DNA from: an uncultured Pseudomonadota bacterium
GTDB lineage: Bacteria; Pseudomonadota; Gammaproteobacteria; Burkholderiales; SG8-41
DNA length: 46,553 nucleotides
Direction of reading: 5' to 3'
NCBI GenBank assembly: GCA_946885605.1
Contig: CAMPGR010000013.1
Location: 1-46,553, forward strand
Positions 24,186 to 32,711 of this stretch are shown in pieces. The notes under the pieces are model-generated. The model did no database searches. It worked only from the letters and a program-made list of their open reading frames with translations, and had not been told where the DNA came from. Both the position numbers and the translations under genes were made by a program. Each line of letters begins with the position of its first letter. The first letter of the stretch is position 1.

Positions 24186-25157
24186 ATGAATGTCCGGGCA
24201 TCGGCTGTCGCTTGCTGTGTGGGAGCCTTCCTTTTTGGCGAACTCGCGTGCGCACAGGGTTTTCCCTCGCGGCCGATACGGCTCGTCGTGCCGTACGCGC
24301 CCGGCGGCAACGTCGACATCTCGGCGCGCATCGTGGGCCCTGGGCTGAGCGACCTCCTCAAGCAGACCGTCATCGTCGAGAATCGTCCGGGCGGCGGCGG
24401 GAACGTCGGCGCGGGGCTCGTCGCCAAGGCGACGCCCGATGGTCACACGCTGCTCGTCGGCTCGAGCGGCCCGCTCTCGGTGAACCCGGTCGTGTTCAAG
24501 GACATCCCGTACGATTCGGTGAAGGATTTCGCGCCGGTGAGCCTCGTGCAGATCGTGCCGCTCGTCGTGCTGGTGAGCCCCAAGTACAACGTGGGCTCGG
24601 TGAAGGAACTGATCGATCGCGCCAAAGCGCAACCCGGGAAGATCACGATGGCTTCGGCGGGATCGGGAACCACCAATCACTTCGCCATCGAGCTTTTCAG
24701 CGCCATGACGGGCGCGAAATTCCTCCACGTACCGTACAAAGGGAGCGGTCCCGCGTTGGGCGAGCTGCTGGGTGGGCAAGTGAACACCATGATCGACCAG
24801 CTCACCTCCTCGATGGGCTTCATCAGGGATGGGAAGCTCAAGGTGATCGCCGTGACCGCTGCGAAGCGGGTGAGCGCCCTGCCCGACGTGCCCACGCTCG
24901 CCGAATCCGGCGTCCCGAATTACGAGGCGAGCACGTATCTCGGCATACTCGCACCTGCCGGCACGCCGCGCGAGGGGGTCGCAAAGCTCAACGCCGCGCT
25001 ACGCAAAGTGATGGACACGCCGAGCGTGCAGGAGCGCTTTCGCGGGCTCGGCGCGGATCCCGGATCGAGCACGCCCGAGCACTTTGCCAAAATGATCCGC
25101 GAGGAACTCGCCAAGTGGCGTAGCCTTGCAAAGACTGCCAACCTGCAATTCAACTAA
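24186..25157 (+). CDS. Bug/TctC-family periplasmic solute-binding protein
   Basis: A 323-aa protein with a signal peptide (cut near ACAQG) and a GGAGGAG ribosome site. Motifs are PYAPGGNVDISARIV, VIVENRPGGGGNVG, PDGHTLLV, IPYDSVKDFAP, SAGSGTTNHFAIELF and HVPYKGSGPA. It directly precedes the lyase-hydratase genes at 25174-28150 with a 16-bp gap, so it is likely the periplasmic receptor for the compound those enzymes break down. No TctAB permease is in the window. Confidence 0.93.
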   Translation: MNVRASAVACCVGAFLFGELACAQGFPSRPIRLVVPYAPGGNVDISARIVGPGLSDLLKQTVIVENRPGGGGNVGAGLVAKATPDGHTLLVGSSGPLSVNPVVFKDIPYDSVKDFAPVSLVQIVPLVVLVSPKYNVGSVKELIDRAKAQPGKITMASAGSGTTNHFAIELFSAMTGAKFLHVPYKGSGPALGELLGGQVNTMIDQLTSSMGFIRDGKLKVIAVTAAKRVSALPDVPTLAESGVPNYEASTYLGILAPAGTPREGVAKLNAALRKVMDTPSVQERFRGLGADPGSSTPEHFAKMIREELAKWRSLAKTANLQFN

Positions 25158-25173
25158 ATGGGAAAAGACACAG

Positions 25174-26064
25174 ATGAAACCCGCTGCGCGGCTACGCGCC
25201 CTGCTGCGCGAAGAGCGCTGCATCGTCGCACCCGGTGTCGCGGATGCCCTCGCCGCGCGCCTGGTCGCTCTGGAGGGCTTCGACGCGATCTACATGACCG
25301 GCTTCGGCACGACGCTCACCCGGCTCGGCATGCCGGACGTCGGACTCCTCACCGCGAGCGAAATGGTGGACAACGCGAGTCGCATCGCCGACGCGTCGGG
25401 ATTGCCGTTGATCGCGGACGCCGACACGGGCTACGGCAATGCGATCAACGTCCGGCGTACCATACGGGACTACGAAAAGGCCGGCGTGGCAGGCGTGCAT
25501 CTCGAAGACCAGGCGTGGCCCAAGCGCTGCGGGCATCTTTCGGGCAAGCGCGTCATTCCGGCCGCCGAGATGGTGGCGAAGATCAAGGCCGCGTGCGACG
25601 CGCGCATCGATGCCGACTTCCTCATCATCGCCCGGACCGATGCCATTGCGGTGGAAGGTCTGGAGGCCGCGCTCGAGCGCGGCGAGCGCTACCGCGAGGC
25701 GGGCGCCGACATGCTCTTCATCGAAGCGCCGGTCGGGCGCGCCGAGGTGGAGCGCGTCGCGAGCCACTTCAGAGGCGTGCCGCTGCTCTACAACCTCGCG
25801 GCGAGCGGCAAGACACCGGATCTGCCGGCGGACGAACTGGGGCGGCTCGGCTTCCGGCTCGCCATCTTTCCCAACTGGGTGATCCTCGCCGCGATCCCGG
25901 CGATGCAGCACCTTTTGAAGGAGCTCAAGCGCACCGGCGGGATCGCGCATATGCGTGACAAGGTGGCCACCTTCAAGCAATTCACCGACATCGCGGGCCT
26001 CCCGGAAATCCAGCGGCTCGAAGAACGCTACGGCGTGCCGGACGACGCGCGCGCGAGCTTGTGA
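25174..26064 (+). CDS. Isocitrate lyase/PEP mutase-family lyase, possibly dimethylmalate lyase-like
   Basis: A 296-aa protein. It carries the family's metal-binding segment DADTGYGN (82-89), EDQ (111-113) and the catalytic-loop motif KRCGH (C119), which keeps the Cys acid/base seen in C-C lyases (isocitrate, 2-methylisocitrate and 2,3-dimethylmalate lyases) but not in PEP mutase. It would split a 2-hydroxy di- or tricarboxylate into a 2-oxoacid and a carboxylate. ATG 25174 is the start of homology. The LeuCD-like hydratase genes follow at 4 bp. The same pairing, lyase plus aconitase-type hydratase, forms the end of nicotinate fermentation (DmdAB plus dimethylmalate lyase), so that is a leading hypothesis. 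A 2-methylisocitrate lyase-like role is the alternative. Confidence 0.88.
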   Translation: MKPAARLRALLREERCIVAPGVADALAARLVALEGFDAIYMTGFGTTLTRLGMPDVGLLTASEMVDNASRIADASGLPLIADADTGYGNAINVRRTIRDYEKAGVAGVHLEDQAWPKRCGHLSGKRVIPAAEMVAKIKAACDARIDADFLIIARTDAIAVEGLEAALERGERYREAGADMLFIEAPVGRAEVERVASHFRGVPLLYNLAASGKTPDLPADELGRLGFRLAIFPNWVILAAIPAMQHLLKELKRTGGIAHMRDKVATFKQFTDIAGLPEIQRLEERYGVPDDARASL

Positions 26065-26068
26065 AGCC

Positions 26069-27478
26069 ATGAACGTACCACGTACGTTGTTCGAAAAAAT
26101 CTGGTCCCGCCACGTGATCGCGACGCGCGGGGAAAACGAGGCGCTCATCTACATCGACCGCAACCTCGTCCACGACGGCTCTTTTCACGCCTTCGGCGCG
26201 CTTGCCAAGGAAGGCCGCCGTGTCAGAAGACCGGGACAGACCTTCGCCGTCGTCGACCACTACGTGCCGACCGTGGGACGCGACAAAGGGCTCGCCGGCA
26301 TCACCGATTCGGAAGTCCGCGGCATGATCGAGTTGCTCGAGAAGAACGCCGCGACGCACGGCATCGCGCATTTCGGCATCGACGACCCGCGGCAGGGCAT
26401 CGTGCACGTGGTCGGGCCTGAGCTCGGCCTCACTCAGCCGGGGCTAACCCTGGCGTGCGGCGATTCCCACACGTCCACGCACGGCGCGCTGGGTGCGTAT
26501 GCGTTCGGCATCGGTGCGTCGCAGCTCAAGCAGATCCTGGCGACGCAATGCCTGTGGCAGAAAAAACCGCGCACGCTGCGCCTCGCGGTGGAGGGCCGGC
26601 TCGGCCCGGGCGTTACCGCCAAGGATCTTATTCTCGCCGTCATCGCCAAAATCGGCACCGCGGGCGCGACCGGCCATGTCATCGAGTACGCCGGCGCGGC
26701 GATCCGCGCACTTTCCATGGAGGGCCGGCTCACGGTGTGCAATATGTCGATCGAAGCGGGCGCGCGCGCCGGCATGGTGGCGCCCGACGATGCGACCTTC
26801 GGCTATCTCGCCGGCCGCGACTACGCCCCGAAGGGCGCCGACTGGGATCAGGCGCTCGGGTTCTGGCGCAGGCTGCCGACCGATCCCGGCGCGACGTTCG
26901 ACCGCGAGGTGGTGCTCGAAGCGTCTGAACTTGCGCCGATGGTCACCTGGGGTACCAGCCCCGAAGAAGCCGCACCGGTCGTAGGCATGGTGCCAGACCC
27001 TAAGCAGATCAATGACTTGAATAAGCGCGACCACGCGGTGCAAGCACTCGCTTACATGGGCCTGCAGCCCGGCATGCGGCTGACCGATGTCGCCATCGAC
27101 CGGGCGTTCATTGGCACCTGCACCAACGGGCGGATCGAAGACCTTCGCGCCGCCGCAGCCGTGTTGAAGGGACGCAAAGCCGTCATCCCGGCTTGGGTGT
27201 CGCCCGGCTCCACTGCCGTGAAGCATCAGGCCGAAGCCGAAGGGCTCGACCGCATCTTCCGGGAAGCCGGCGTGGAATGGCGGGCGTCCGGCTGCTCGAG
27301 TTGCGCCGCCATGAACGGCGACAGCGTGCCGGCGGGCGTGCATTGCGCCTCGACCTCGAACCGCAATTTCGAGGGCCGGCAGGGCAAAGGCGCGCGCACG
27401 CACCTCATGAGTCCCGCCATGGTCGCCGCGGCCGCCGTGACCGGCCGCATCACCGACGTCCGCACCCTGCTCCAATGA
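26069..27478 (+). CDS. LeuC-like hydro-lyase, large subunit (aconitase superfamily)
   Basis: A 469-aa protein. The 4Fe-4S ligands are C351 (FIGTCTNGR) and C409/C412 ([12 protein letters not shown]), and [28 protein letters not shown] and [11 protein letters not shown] are typical of 3-isopropylmalate dehydratase and homoaconitase large subunits. ATG 26069 begins 4 bp after the lyase gene. With the small subunit at 27530 it would hydrate or dehydrate a branched dicarboxylate. No leuA or leuB is nearby and the neighbours are catabolic, so a leucine-pathway annotation is probably wrong. Dimethylmaleate, citraconate or a similar acid is more likely. Confidence 0.92.
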   Translation: MNVPRTLFEKIWSRHVIATRGENEALIYIDRNLVHDGSFHAFGALAKEGRRVRRPGQTFAVVDHYVPTVGRDKGLAGITDSEVRGMIELLEKNAATHGIAHFGIDDPRQGIVHVVGPELGLTQPGLTLACGDSHTSTHGALGAYAFGIGASQLKQILATQCLWQKKPRTLRLAVEGRLGPGVTAKDLILAVIAKIGTAGATGHVIEYAGAAIRALSMEGRLTVCNMSIEAGARAGMVAPDDATFGYLAGRDYAPKGADWDQALGFWRRLPTDPGATFDREVVLEASELAPMVTWGTSPEEAAPVVGMVPDPKQINDLNKRDHAVQALAYMGLQPGMRLTDVAIDRAFIGTCTNGRIEDLRAAAAVLKGRKAVIPAWVSPGSTAVKHQAEAEGLDRIFREAGVEWRASGCSSCAAMNGDSVPAGVHCASTSNRNFEGRQGKGARTHLMSPAMVAAAAVTGRITDVRTLLQ

Positions 27479-27485
27479 GCGGAAT

Positions 27486-27523
27486 TGCATCCCTCGCATC
27501 CTTTGCGTCTACGCTTTTCGGTT
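27486..27523. repeat. CCTTTGCGTC-type interspersed repeat fragment
   Basis: A tract with CATCCTTTGCGTCTACGC lies in the 51-bp gap between the two hydratase subunit genes, an unusually long gap for this pair. It resembles the tract at 18794-18826. Confidence 0.5.
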
Positions 27524-27529
27524 AACCCG

Positions 27530-28150
27530 ATGAAACCGTTCACGAAACTCACAGCCGTCGCCGCGCCGCTCGACATGGCGAACATCGACACCGACAAGAT
27601 CATCCCTGCGCGCTATCTGCGCAAGCCGCGCGAGCCGGGCTACGACCCGTACCTCTTCTACGACTTGAGATTCGACGGCGAAGGCCGCGAGCGGCCGGAC
27701 TTCGTGCTCAACCGGCCCGCGTATCGCAAAGCAGGCATCCTCGTCGCTGCAGCGAATTTCGGCTGCGGCTCGTCCCGGGAAGGGGCGGTCTACGCCATGC
27801 TCGACTACGGCATACGCAGCGTGATCGCGCCCTCGTTCGGCGACATCCACTACGCCAACCAGCTCCAGAACGGGATGCTGCCGGTGATGCTGCCCGAAGA
27901 GACGTGCGCGGGCTTGCGCAGGCAGCTGCACGCGGCACCAGGCGCCCAGCTCACGATTGATCTCGAGTCACAAACCGTGACGGCCCCCGACGCGACCAAG
28001 CACCGCTTCGACATCGATTCGGTTTACCGAGATCGACTATTGAAGGGGCTGGACGAGGTGGGGCTTGTGCTGGAATACCTCCCGCAGACCGAGGCGTTCG
28101 AGCAGCGGCATTATGCCGAGATGCCATGGCTGGTAAGAGATCGTAAGTAA
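27530..28150 (+). CDS. LeuD-like hydro-lyase, small subunit
   Basis: A 206-aa swivelling-domain subunit. It has NIDTDKIIPARYL (18-30), NFGCGSSREGAVYAM (76-90) and IAPSFGDIHYANQLQNGMLPV. In LeuD the matching motif is usually SSREHAPWAL, so the His is Gly85 here, and the substrate loop after residue 30 (RKPREPGYDPYLF) also differs. This divergence supports a substrate other than 3-isopropylmalate. ATG 27530 is the homology start; the frame upstream to 27485 crosses the repeat. It is the last gene of the 24186-28150 unit and converges on the cupin gene across a 130-bp, less GC-rich gap. Confidence 0.9.
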   Translation: MKPFTKLTAVAAPLDMANIDTDKIIPARYLRKPREPGYDPYLFYDLRFDGEGRERPDFVLNRPAYRKAGILVAAANFGCGSSREGAVYAMLDYGIRSVIAPSFGDIHYANQLQNGMLPVMLPEETCAGLRRQLHAAPGAQLTIDLESQTVTAPDATKHRFDIDSVYRDRLLKGLDEVGLVLEYLPQTEAFEQRHYAEMPWLVRDRK

Positions 28151-28280
28151 GCGGTAACTGTTTATCGGTTTCCTATTTGTGTCCAACGGCTTACTGCTTC
28201 GGCTGTCGGCGCGAAATCGATTGTCGGAACCGATCCAAACCCCTGGCTTACGGCATAGCGCTACCGAAGATTGTTAGGAC

Positions 28281-28619
28281 TCACTCACCTACCGGCTGTG
28301 CGCCCCCTGCGGTCTTGAAGCTGATGAAGCGCGTGGCGTCTTCGAGCGCGATCTGTTCGTGCTCCTGGTCGCCGAGAATCAGCGCGACTTCGTTCGGCCC
28401 GATATCCCGCGTCTCGTCCCCGATGCGCATGCGAAGGCGTCCGGACAGGACGAGGATGATCTGCTCGCTCGGGTGGTGGTGCGGTTTGGCGCCGGTGCCT
28501 TTGGGCTCGGTATAGTAGCCGATCTCCAATTCCTTGCCCGTTATGGTTGGCCCGTGGGCGGTCGAATGGCCGGGCGATATCACGCTCCCCGGCATCTCAT
28601 CCAGCTTGAAGAACGGCAT
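28281..28619 (-). CDS. Small cupin-domain protein
   Basis: A 112-aa single cupin. Motif 1 has H47, H48, H49 and E52 (KPHHHPSEQIILVLSG), and motif 2 has GPNEVALILGDQEHEQ (H87), giving a plausible metal site. It would be a small metal-dependent enzyme or binding protein in the cytoplasm. It is the last gene of a minus-strand run after the crotonase (24-bp gap). The substrate is unknown; single-domain cupins beside CoA catabolic genes are common. Confidence 0.85.
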   Translation of the reverse strand: MPFFKLDEMPGSVISPGHSTAHGPTITGKELEIGYYTEPKGTGAKPHHHPSEQIILVLSGRLRMRIGDETRDIGPNEVALILGDQEHEQIALEDATRFISFKTAGGAQPVGE

Positions 28620-28643
28620 GAGGCCTCCTTTCAGGGCACGCCT

Positions 28644-29429
28644 TTACTTCCCGGTGAAGCGCGGCTTCCGGCCTTCGCGGTGCGCGGCGATCGCCTCGTC
28701 GACGTCTTGGCTCCATTCGAGCCTGGCGCGCAGCGCATCCGACATCCGCCGCGCCTCGGCGAGCCCGGGCGCGAGGCGCGCTTGGGCGATGCGTTTCGCG
28801 CCGCGGAGCGCGATCGGTCCCTTTTCGGAGATGCGACGCGCGAAGGCCGTCACCTCGTCCATGAACCGCGCGTGGGGATAGGCCGCGAGCGCGAAGCCAA
28901 TCCGCACCATCTCTCCGGCATCCACTTCGCGCCCGCTGCACATAAGTTCCAGCGCCCGCGCATGGCCGACGACTGAAGGCAGCCGCGCCGGCCCGCCTCC
29001 GCCCGGTATGCCGCCCATGTCGGCCTCCGGAAAGGAAATGGTCGCCCGGTCCGAGGTAAACCGCATATCGCAGGCGAGCGCGAGCTCCACCCCGTTCCCG
29101 CGGGCCTTGCCGTTGAGCGCGGCGATGACGATCTGCGGCAGGAGCTCGATCGAGTCGCGGAGCCGCGCGCCGCGCAGCACGAAATCGACGATCTCCTGCT
29201 TTTCCATGCCGCCCCGGATCGCGGGGTCGAAGGCGCCCCACGAGAAGTACTCGTCCCCGGCGCCGCGAATGATGACGACCTGCGTCTCTTCGTCCTTGTG
29301 CAACGCGTCCACGACCGGCTCGAAGGCGTACAGCATGTCCTTGCGCCAGCGGTTGCCGTCTTCGGGACGATTGAGCGTGACGGTCGCGATCTTGCCTTCG
29401 CGTGCAACGAGGATCGGGGAGTCGGCCAT
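28644..29429 (-). CDS. Enoyl-CoA hydratase/isomerase-family protein
   Basis: A 261-aa crotonase. Both catalytic Glu positions appear present: KARGNGVELALACD and ATISFPEADMGGIPGGGGPARL. It starts at ATG 29429 (MADSPILVAREGKIATVTLNRPED). The oxyanion segment reads YFSWGAFDP rather than the usual AFxAGAD, so the pocket differs from FadB-type hydratases. It lies 9 bp downstream of dapE and upstream of a cupin gene, likely co-transcribed. The exact reaction is not assignable. Confidence 0.88.
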   Translation of the reverse strand: MADSPILVAREGKIATVTLNRPEDGNRWRKDMLYAFEPVVDALHKDEETQVVIIRGAGDEYFSWGAFDPAIRGGMEKQEIVDFVLRGARLRDSIELLPQIVIAALNGKARGNGVELALACDMRFTSDRATISFPEADMGGIPGGGGPARLPSVVGHARALELMCSGREVDAGEMVRIGFALAAYPHARFMDEVTAFARRISEKGPIALRGAKRIAQARLAPGLAEARRMSDALRARLEWSQDVDEAIAAHREGRKPRFTGK

Positions 29430-29438
29430 GCCTGTCCT

Positions 29439-30575
29439 TTACTTATTCGGCAAAAGGTTGACCAGTATTTCGCGGTAGATTTTCGGCAGCGCTTCCAGCT
29501 CGGCGAGCGGGATGCATTCGTTGATCTTGTGGATGGTGGCGTTGGTCGGCCCCAACTCGATCACCTGCGGGCAGATGTCCGCGATGAACCGGCCGTCGGA
29601 CGTGCCACCCGTGGTGGAAAGCTCGGTATCGATGCCGGTCACTTTCTTGATCGCACGCGCCACCGCATCGACGAGATCGCCCTTCCGGGTGAGGTACGGC
29701 CGGCCATCGTAGCGCCACTCGATGTCGTAGGTAACGCCGTGCCGGTCGAGGATGCCGATCAGCCGCGTCTGCAGCGATTCGACGGTGCTCGCGGTGGAGA
29801 ACCGGAAATTGCACTTGATGTGCGCGGTGCCGGGGATCACGTTGTTCGCCCCGGTGCCGGCATTGATGTTCGAAATCTGCCACGTGGTGGGCGGGAAGTA
29901 CTCGTTGCCGCGGTCCCACTCGGTTTGCGCAAGCTCCGCAATCGCGGCCGCCACCTCGTGCACCGGGTTACGCGCGAGGTGCGGATACGCGACGTGCCCT
30001 TGGACGCCCTGCACGACGAGATCCGCCGAGAGCGACCCGCGCCGACCGTTCTTGATCATGTCGCCCAGGCGTCTCACCGAAGTGGGCTCGCCGACGATGC
30101 AGTAGTCGAGCCGCTCGCCGCGCCGCGCCAGCGCCTCCACGACTTTCACCGTTCCGTCGGTGGCGGGCCCCTCTTCGTCCGACGTGAGCAGCACGGCGAT
30201 GGAACCGGGGTGATCGGGATGCGCCTTCACGAAATCGGCGATGGCGACCGCAAACGCGGCAAGCGACGATTTCATGTCGGACGCGCCGCGCCCGTAGAGC
30301 ACGCCGTCCTTGATCGTGGGCGTGAACGGATCGCTCGCCCACTGGTTGAGCGGGCCGCTCGGCACGACATCAGTGTGTCCCGCGAAGCAGACGAGCGGCG
30401 CCGCCTTGCCGCGGCGCGCCCAGAGGTTGTCCACGCCGTTCATGCTGATCCGCTCGCATTGAAAACCGAGCGGCTCGAGCGTGCCGGAGATGAGATCGAT
30501 GCATCCTGCATCGTCCGGCGTTACGGAACGGCGCGCGATCAACGCGCGGGCAAGCTCGAGCACATCGATTTCCAC
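29439..30575 (-). CDS. dapE: Succinyl-diaminopimelate desuccinylase
   Basis: A 378-aa M20-family zinc enzyme of lysine and peptidoglycan precursor synthesis. Metal and catalytic residues are H67 and D69 ([12 protein letters not shown]), D100 ([11 protein letters not shown]) and E134/E135 ([11 protein letters not shown]), followed by [22 protein letters not shown] and the C-terminal [15 protein letters not shown] at 30575 is chosen because it gives the standard DapE length; the frame is open further upstream to 30713, which would add 46 unrelated residues. It is divergent from a hydroxyacid dehydrogenase gene. Confidence 0.94.
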   Translation of the reverse strand: MEIDVLELARALIARRSVTPDDAGCIDLISGTLEPLGFQCERISMNGVDNLWARRGKAAPLVCFAGHTDVVPSGPLNQWASDPFTPTIKDGVLYGRGASDMKSSLAAFAVAIADFVKAHPDHPGSIAVLLTSDEEGPATDGTVKVVEALARRGERLDYCIVGEPTSVRRLGDMIKNGRRGSLSADLVVQGVQGHVAYPHLARNPVHEVAAAIAELAQTEWDRGNEYFPPTTWQISNINAGTGANNVIPGTAHIKCNFRFSTASTVESLQTRLIGILDRHGVTYDIEWRYDGRPYLTRKGDLVDAVARAIKKVTGIDTELSTTGGTSDGRFIADICPQVIELGPTNATIHKINECIPLAELEALPKIYREILVNLLPNK

Positions 30576-30730
30576 GAGATGGACCTTCGCTGAGGGCTGA
30601 ACTGAAATGTTAGCAAATAGGAGGTACAATCCGCAGCACGAAGCACTCGTGTCGCGGGACGTCCAACGCGCGCGCATCGTTTTTCCCGCCGCGCTCAAAT
30701 ACCGACTCGCCATACAGAACCCACGCCGGG

Positions 30731-31720
30731 ATGGCCGCGTTACTCATTTCGCATCGCTGCAACTTCGAGCATGGCGCGGACCTGACCGCCCTTGCCGCGC
30801 ACGAAGCGCTTCCGCTCGAGCTGATTGTGCTTCCGCCCGAACCCGAGGGGCGTCTTTCGGACGCGGATTGCGCGCGCGTCGAGGCGGCATTTTTTTCGGG
30901 CGACGTCTTCCCCGATTACGCCCGGCAGTTCTTCTCCGCCGCACGCAAAGCCGCGCATCTCGAATGGATGCACGTCTTCAACGCCGGCTTGGATCACCCG
31001 ATCTACGCTGAAATGCTCTCGCGCGGGGTCCGACTCACTACCTCATCGGGTTCGACCGCGGAGCCGATCGCGCAGACCGCGATCGCGGCGCTCCTCATGC
31101 TCGCGCGCAATTTTCCTCGCTGGATCGCCGCGCAGGCGAGTCGCGCATGGGAGCCGATGCAGGGCGCGGACGTGCCGCCGGACCTCAGGGGCGAGAACGT
31201 GCTCGTCGTCGGTCTCGGACATATCGGCAAGGCATTCGCCCGTATTGCGCAAGCGCTGGGCCTCCATGTCATCGGCGTGCGGCGCAGCCCGCCCGCGTCC
31301 GACGACCCGGTGGACGAGTTGCACGCACCGGAACGGCTTCCCGAACTTCTGCCTCGCGCGCAGTGGCTCGTCATCGCCTGCCCGCTCACGGCCGAGACGC
31401 GCGGGCTGATCGACGCCGGAGCGCTCGCCCGGCTGCCGCGCGGCGCACGGGTGATCAACGTCGCGCGCGGCGAAATCGTGGACGAGGCCGCGTTGATCGC
31501 TGCGCTCGAGCGCGCACACCTTGGCGGCGCCTATCTCGATGTCTTCGAGAAAGAGCCGCTCCCCGCCGATTCGCCGCTGTGGCGCATGCAGAATGTCCTG
31601 ATCTCGCCCCACAACTCGGCCGCGGCCGCCGGCAACGACGCGCGCGTTTACGCGATTTTCCGCGACAACCTGCAACGCTGGTTGCGCGGCGCACCGCTGG
31701 TCAACGAAGTACAAAAGTGA
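30731..31720 (+). CDS. D-2-hydroxyacid dehydrogenase
   Basis: A 329-aa NAD(P)-dependent enzyme of the D-isomer-specific family. It has the Rossmann motif VVGLGHIG (159-166), R246 ([10 protein letters not shown]), E275 (DVFEKEPLP) and H294 (ISPHNS), the catalytic Arg-Glu-His triad. It interconverts a 2-oxoacid and a D-2-hydroxyacid. The N-terminal catalytic domain ([15 protein letters not shown]) is closest to the glyoxylate/hydroxypyruvate-reductase-like branch. It precedes a Bug gene by 25 bp and may be part of the operon 30731-34810. Confidence 0.92.
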   Translation: MAALLISHRCNFEHGADLTALAAHEALPLELIVLPPEPEGRLSDADCARVEAAFFSGDVFPDYARQFFSAARKAAHLEWMHVFNAGLDHPIYAEMLSRGVRLTTSSGSTAEPIAQTAIAALLMLARNFPRWIAAQASRAWEPMQGADVPPDLRGENVLVVGLGHIGKAFARIAQALGLHVIGVRRSPPASDDPVDELHAPERLPELLPRAQWLVIACPLTAETRGLIDAGALARLPRGARVINVARGEIVDEAALIAALERAHLGGAYLDVFEKEPLPADSPLWRMQNVLISPHNSAAAAGNDARVYAIFRDNLQRWLRGAPLVNEVQK

Positions 31721-31745
31721 GTGCCTTTACGAGGAGAGCGCCGAT

Positions 31746-32711
31746 ATGAAAGCCGACTTCACCGTGCTGATCGCCATCGCGGCCGCGCTTGCCGCTTCTT
31801 CCGCATCCGCGCAGAGTTATCCGACGCGCACGGTACGGATCATCGTGCCGTACGCGGCGGGCGGGAACACCGACATCACGGCCCGCGCCATCGGCGGCAA
31901 GCTCTCGGAGGTCTTCGGCCAGCAGGTGATCGTGGACAATCGCCCGGGCGGCGCCACCAACATCGGATCGGAGCTTGCCGCGAAAGCCGCTCCCGACGGC
32001 TACACGCTCTTCATGGGCGGCGCATCGAATGCCATCAACATGTCGCTCTACGCGCGGCCGCCGTACGACACGCTGCGCGATTTCGCCCCGATCACGCTGT
32101 GCGTCAAAGGCGCCAATGTGCTCTCGATCCATCCTTCGCTTCCCGTCAAGAGCCTGAAGGAGCTGATCGCCATGGCGAAAGCCCGACCCGGCCAGCTCAA
32201 TTTCGCTTCCAGCGGGCTCGGGAGCTCCAATCAGATGGCGGGCGAGCTGCTCAAGGTCATGGCGGGCATCAATCTGGTCCACGTCCCGTACAAGGGCAAC
32301 GCGCCGGCGCTCACCGACACCGTCGCCGGCCACGTCCACATGATTTTCAGCGGCGTGCCCGCGCTCGTCCCTCATATCCAGTCCGGACGGCTGCGTGCCG
32401 TCGCGATCGGGAGCCTCAAGCGCTTCCCGGCGATCCCCGATGTGCCCACCTTCGACGAATCCGGCCTCAAAGATTACGAAGCGACGACGTGGTTCGGCCT
32501 GATGGCGCCGATCAAGACGCCGAAGAACATCGTCGCCCGGCTCAATGCGGAAGCGACGAAGATCATCGCGAGCCCCGAGATCAGCAAGCGCTTTATCAAC
32601 GACGGACTGGAACCGATCGGCAACAGCCAGGCCGAGTTCGCGCAATTCGTCCGCGACGAAATCGCCAAGTACGCGAAGGTGATCAAGGCGGCCAACATCA
32701 AGCCGTTATGA
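31746..32711 (+). CDS. Bug/TctC-family periplasmic solute-binding protein
   Basis: A 321-aa protein with a signal peptide (cut near ASAQS) and a GAGGAG ribosome site. Motifs: PYAAGGNTDITARAIG, VIVDNRPGGATNIG, PDGYTLFMG, PPYDTLRDFAP, FASSGLGSSNQMAGEL, VHVPYKGNAPA. The stop overlaps the start of an NDP-forming acyl-CoA synthetase gene (ATGA at 32708-32711), coupling the receptor to an acid-activating enzyme. The receptor's ligand is therefore probably the acid that enzyme uses. No permease is nearby. Confidence 0.94.
   Translation: MKADFTVLIAIAAALAASSASAQSYPTRTVRIIVPYAAGGNTDITARAIGGKLSEVFGQQVIVDNRPGGATNIGSELAAKAAPDGYTLFMGGASNAINMSLYARPPYDTLRDFAPITLCVKGANVLSIHPSLPVKSLKELIAMAKARPGQLNFASSGLGSSNQMAGELLKVMAGINLVHVPYKGNAPALTDTVAGHVHMIFSGVPALVPHIQSGRLRAVAIGSLKRFPAIPDVPTFDESGLKDYEATTWFGLMAPIKTPKNIVARLNAEATKIIASPEISKRFINDGLEPIGNSQAEFAQFVRDEIAKYAKVIKAANIKPL

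Noticed and set aside
26069..28150. Annotation as leucine-pathway leuCD
   Set aside because: No leuA or leuB is nearby, the genes are coupled to a lyase and a Bug receptor, and the small subunit has diverged at the SSREH motif. The family call is kept but not the gene symbols.
28151..28280. Less GC-rich gap between the LeuD-like and cupin genes as a possible small gene or RNA
   Set aside because: No frame with a ribosome site and no convincing stem-loop with a T run was found; it is probably just the meeting point of two convergent units.
31721..32707. An open frame of 329 codons continuous with the acyl-CoA synthetase at 32708, suggesting one 1,029-aa fusion protein
   Set aside because: It lies in a different frame of the Bug gene 31746-32711 and its translation is Arg/His-rich without domains, while the Bug frame has a signal peptide and all family motifs. 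The synthetase starts at the ATGA overlap.
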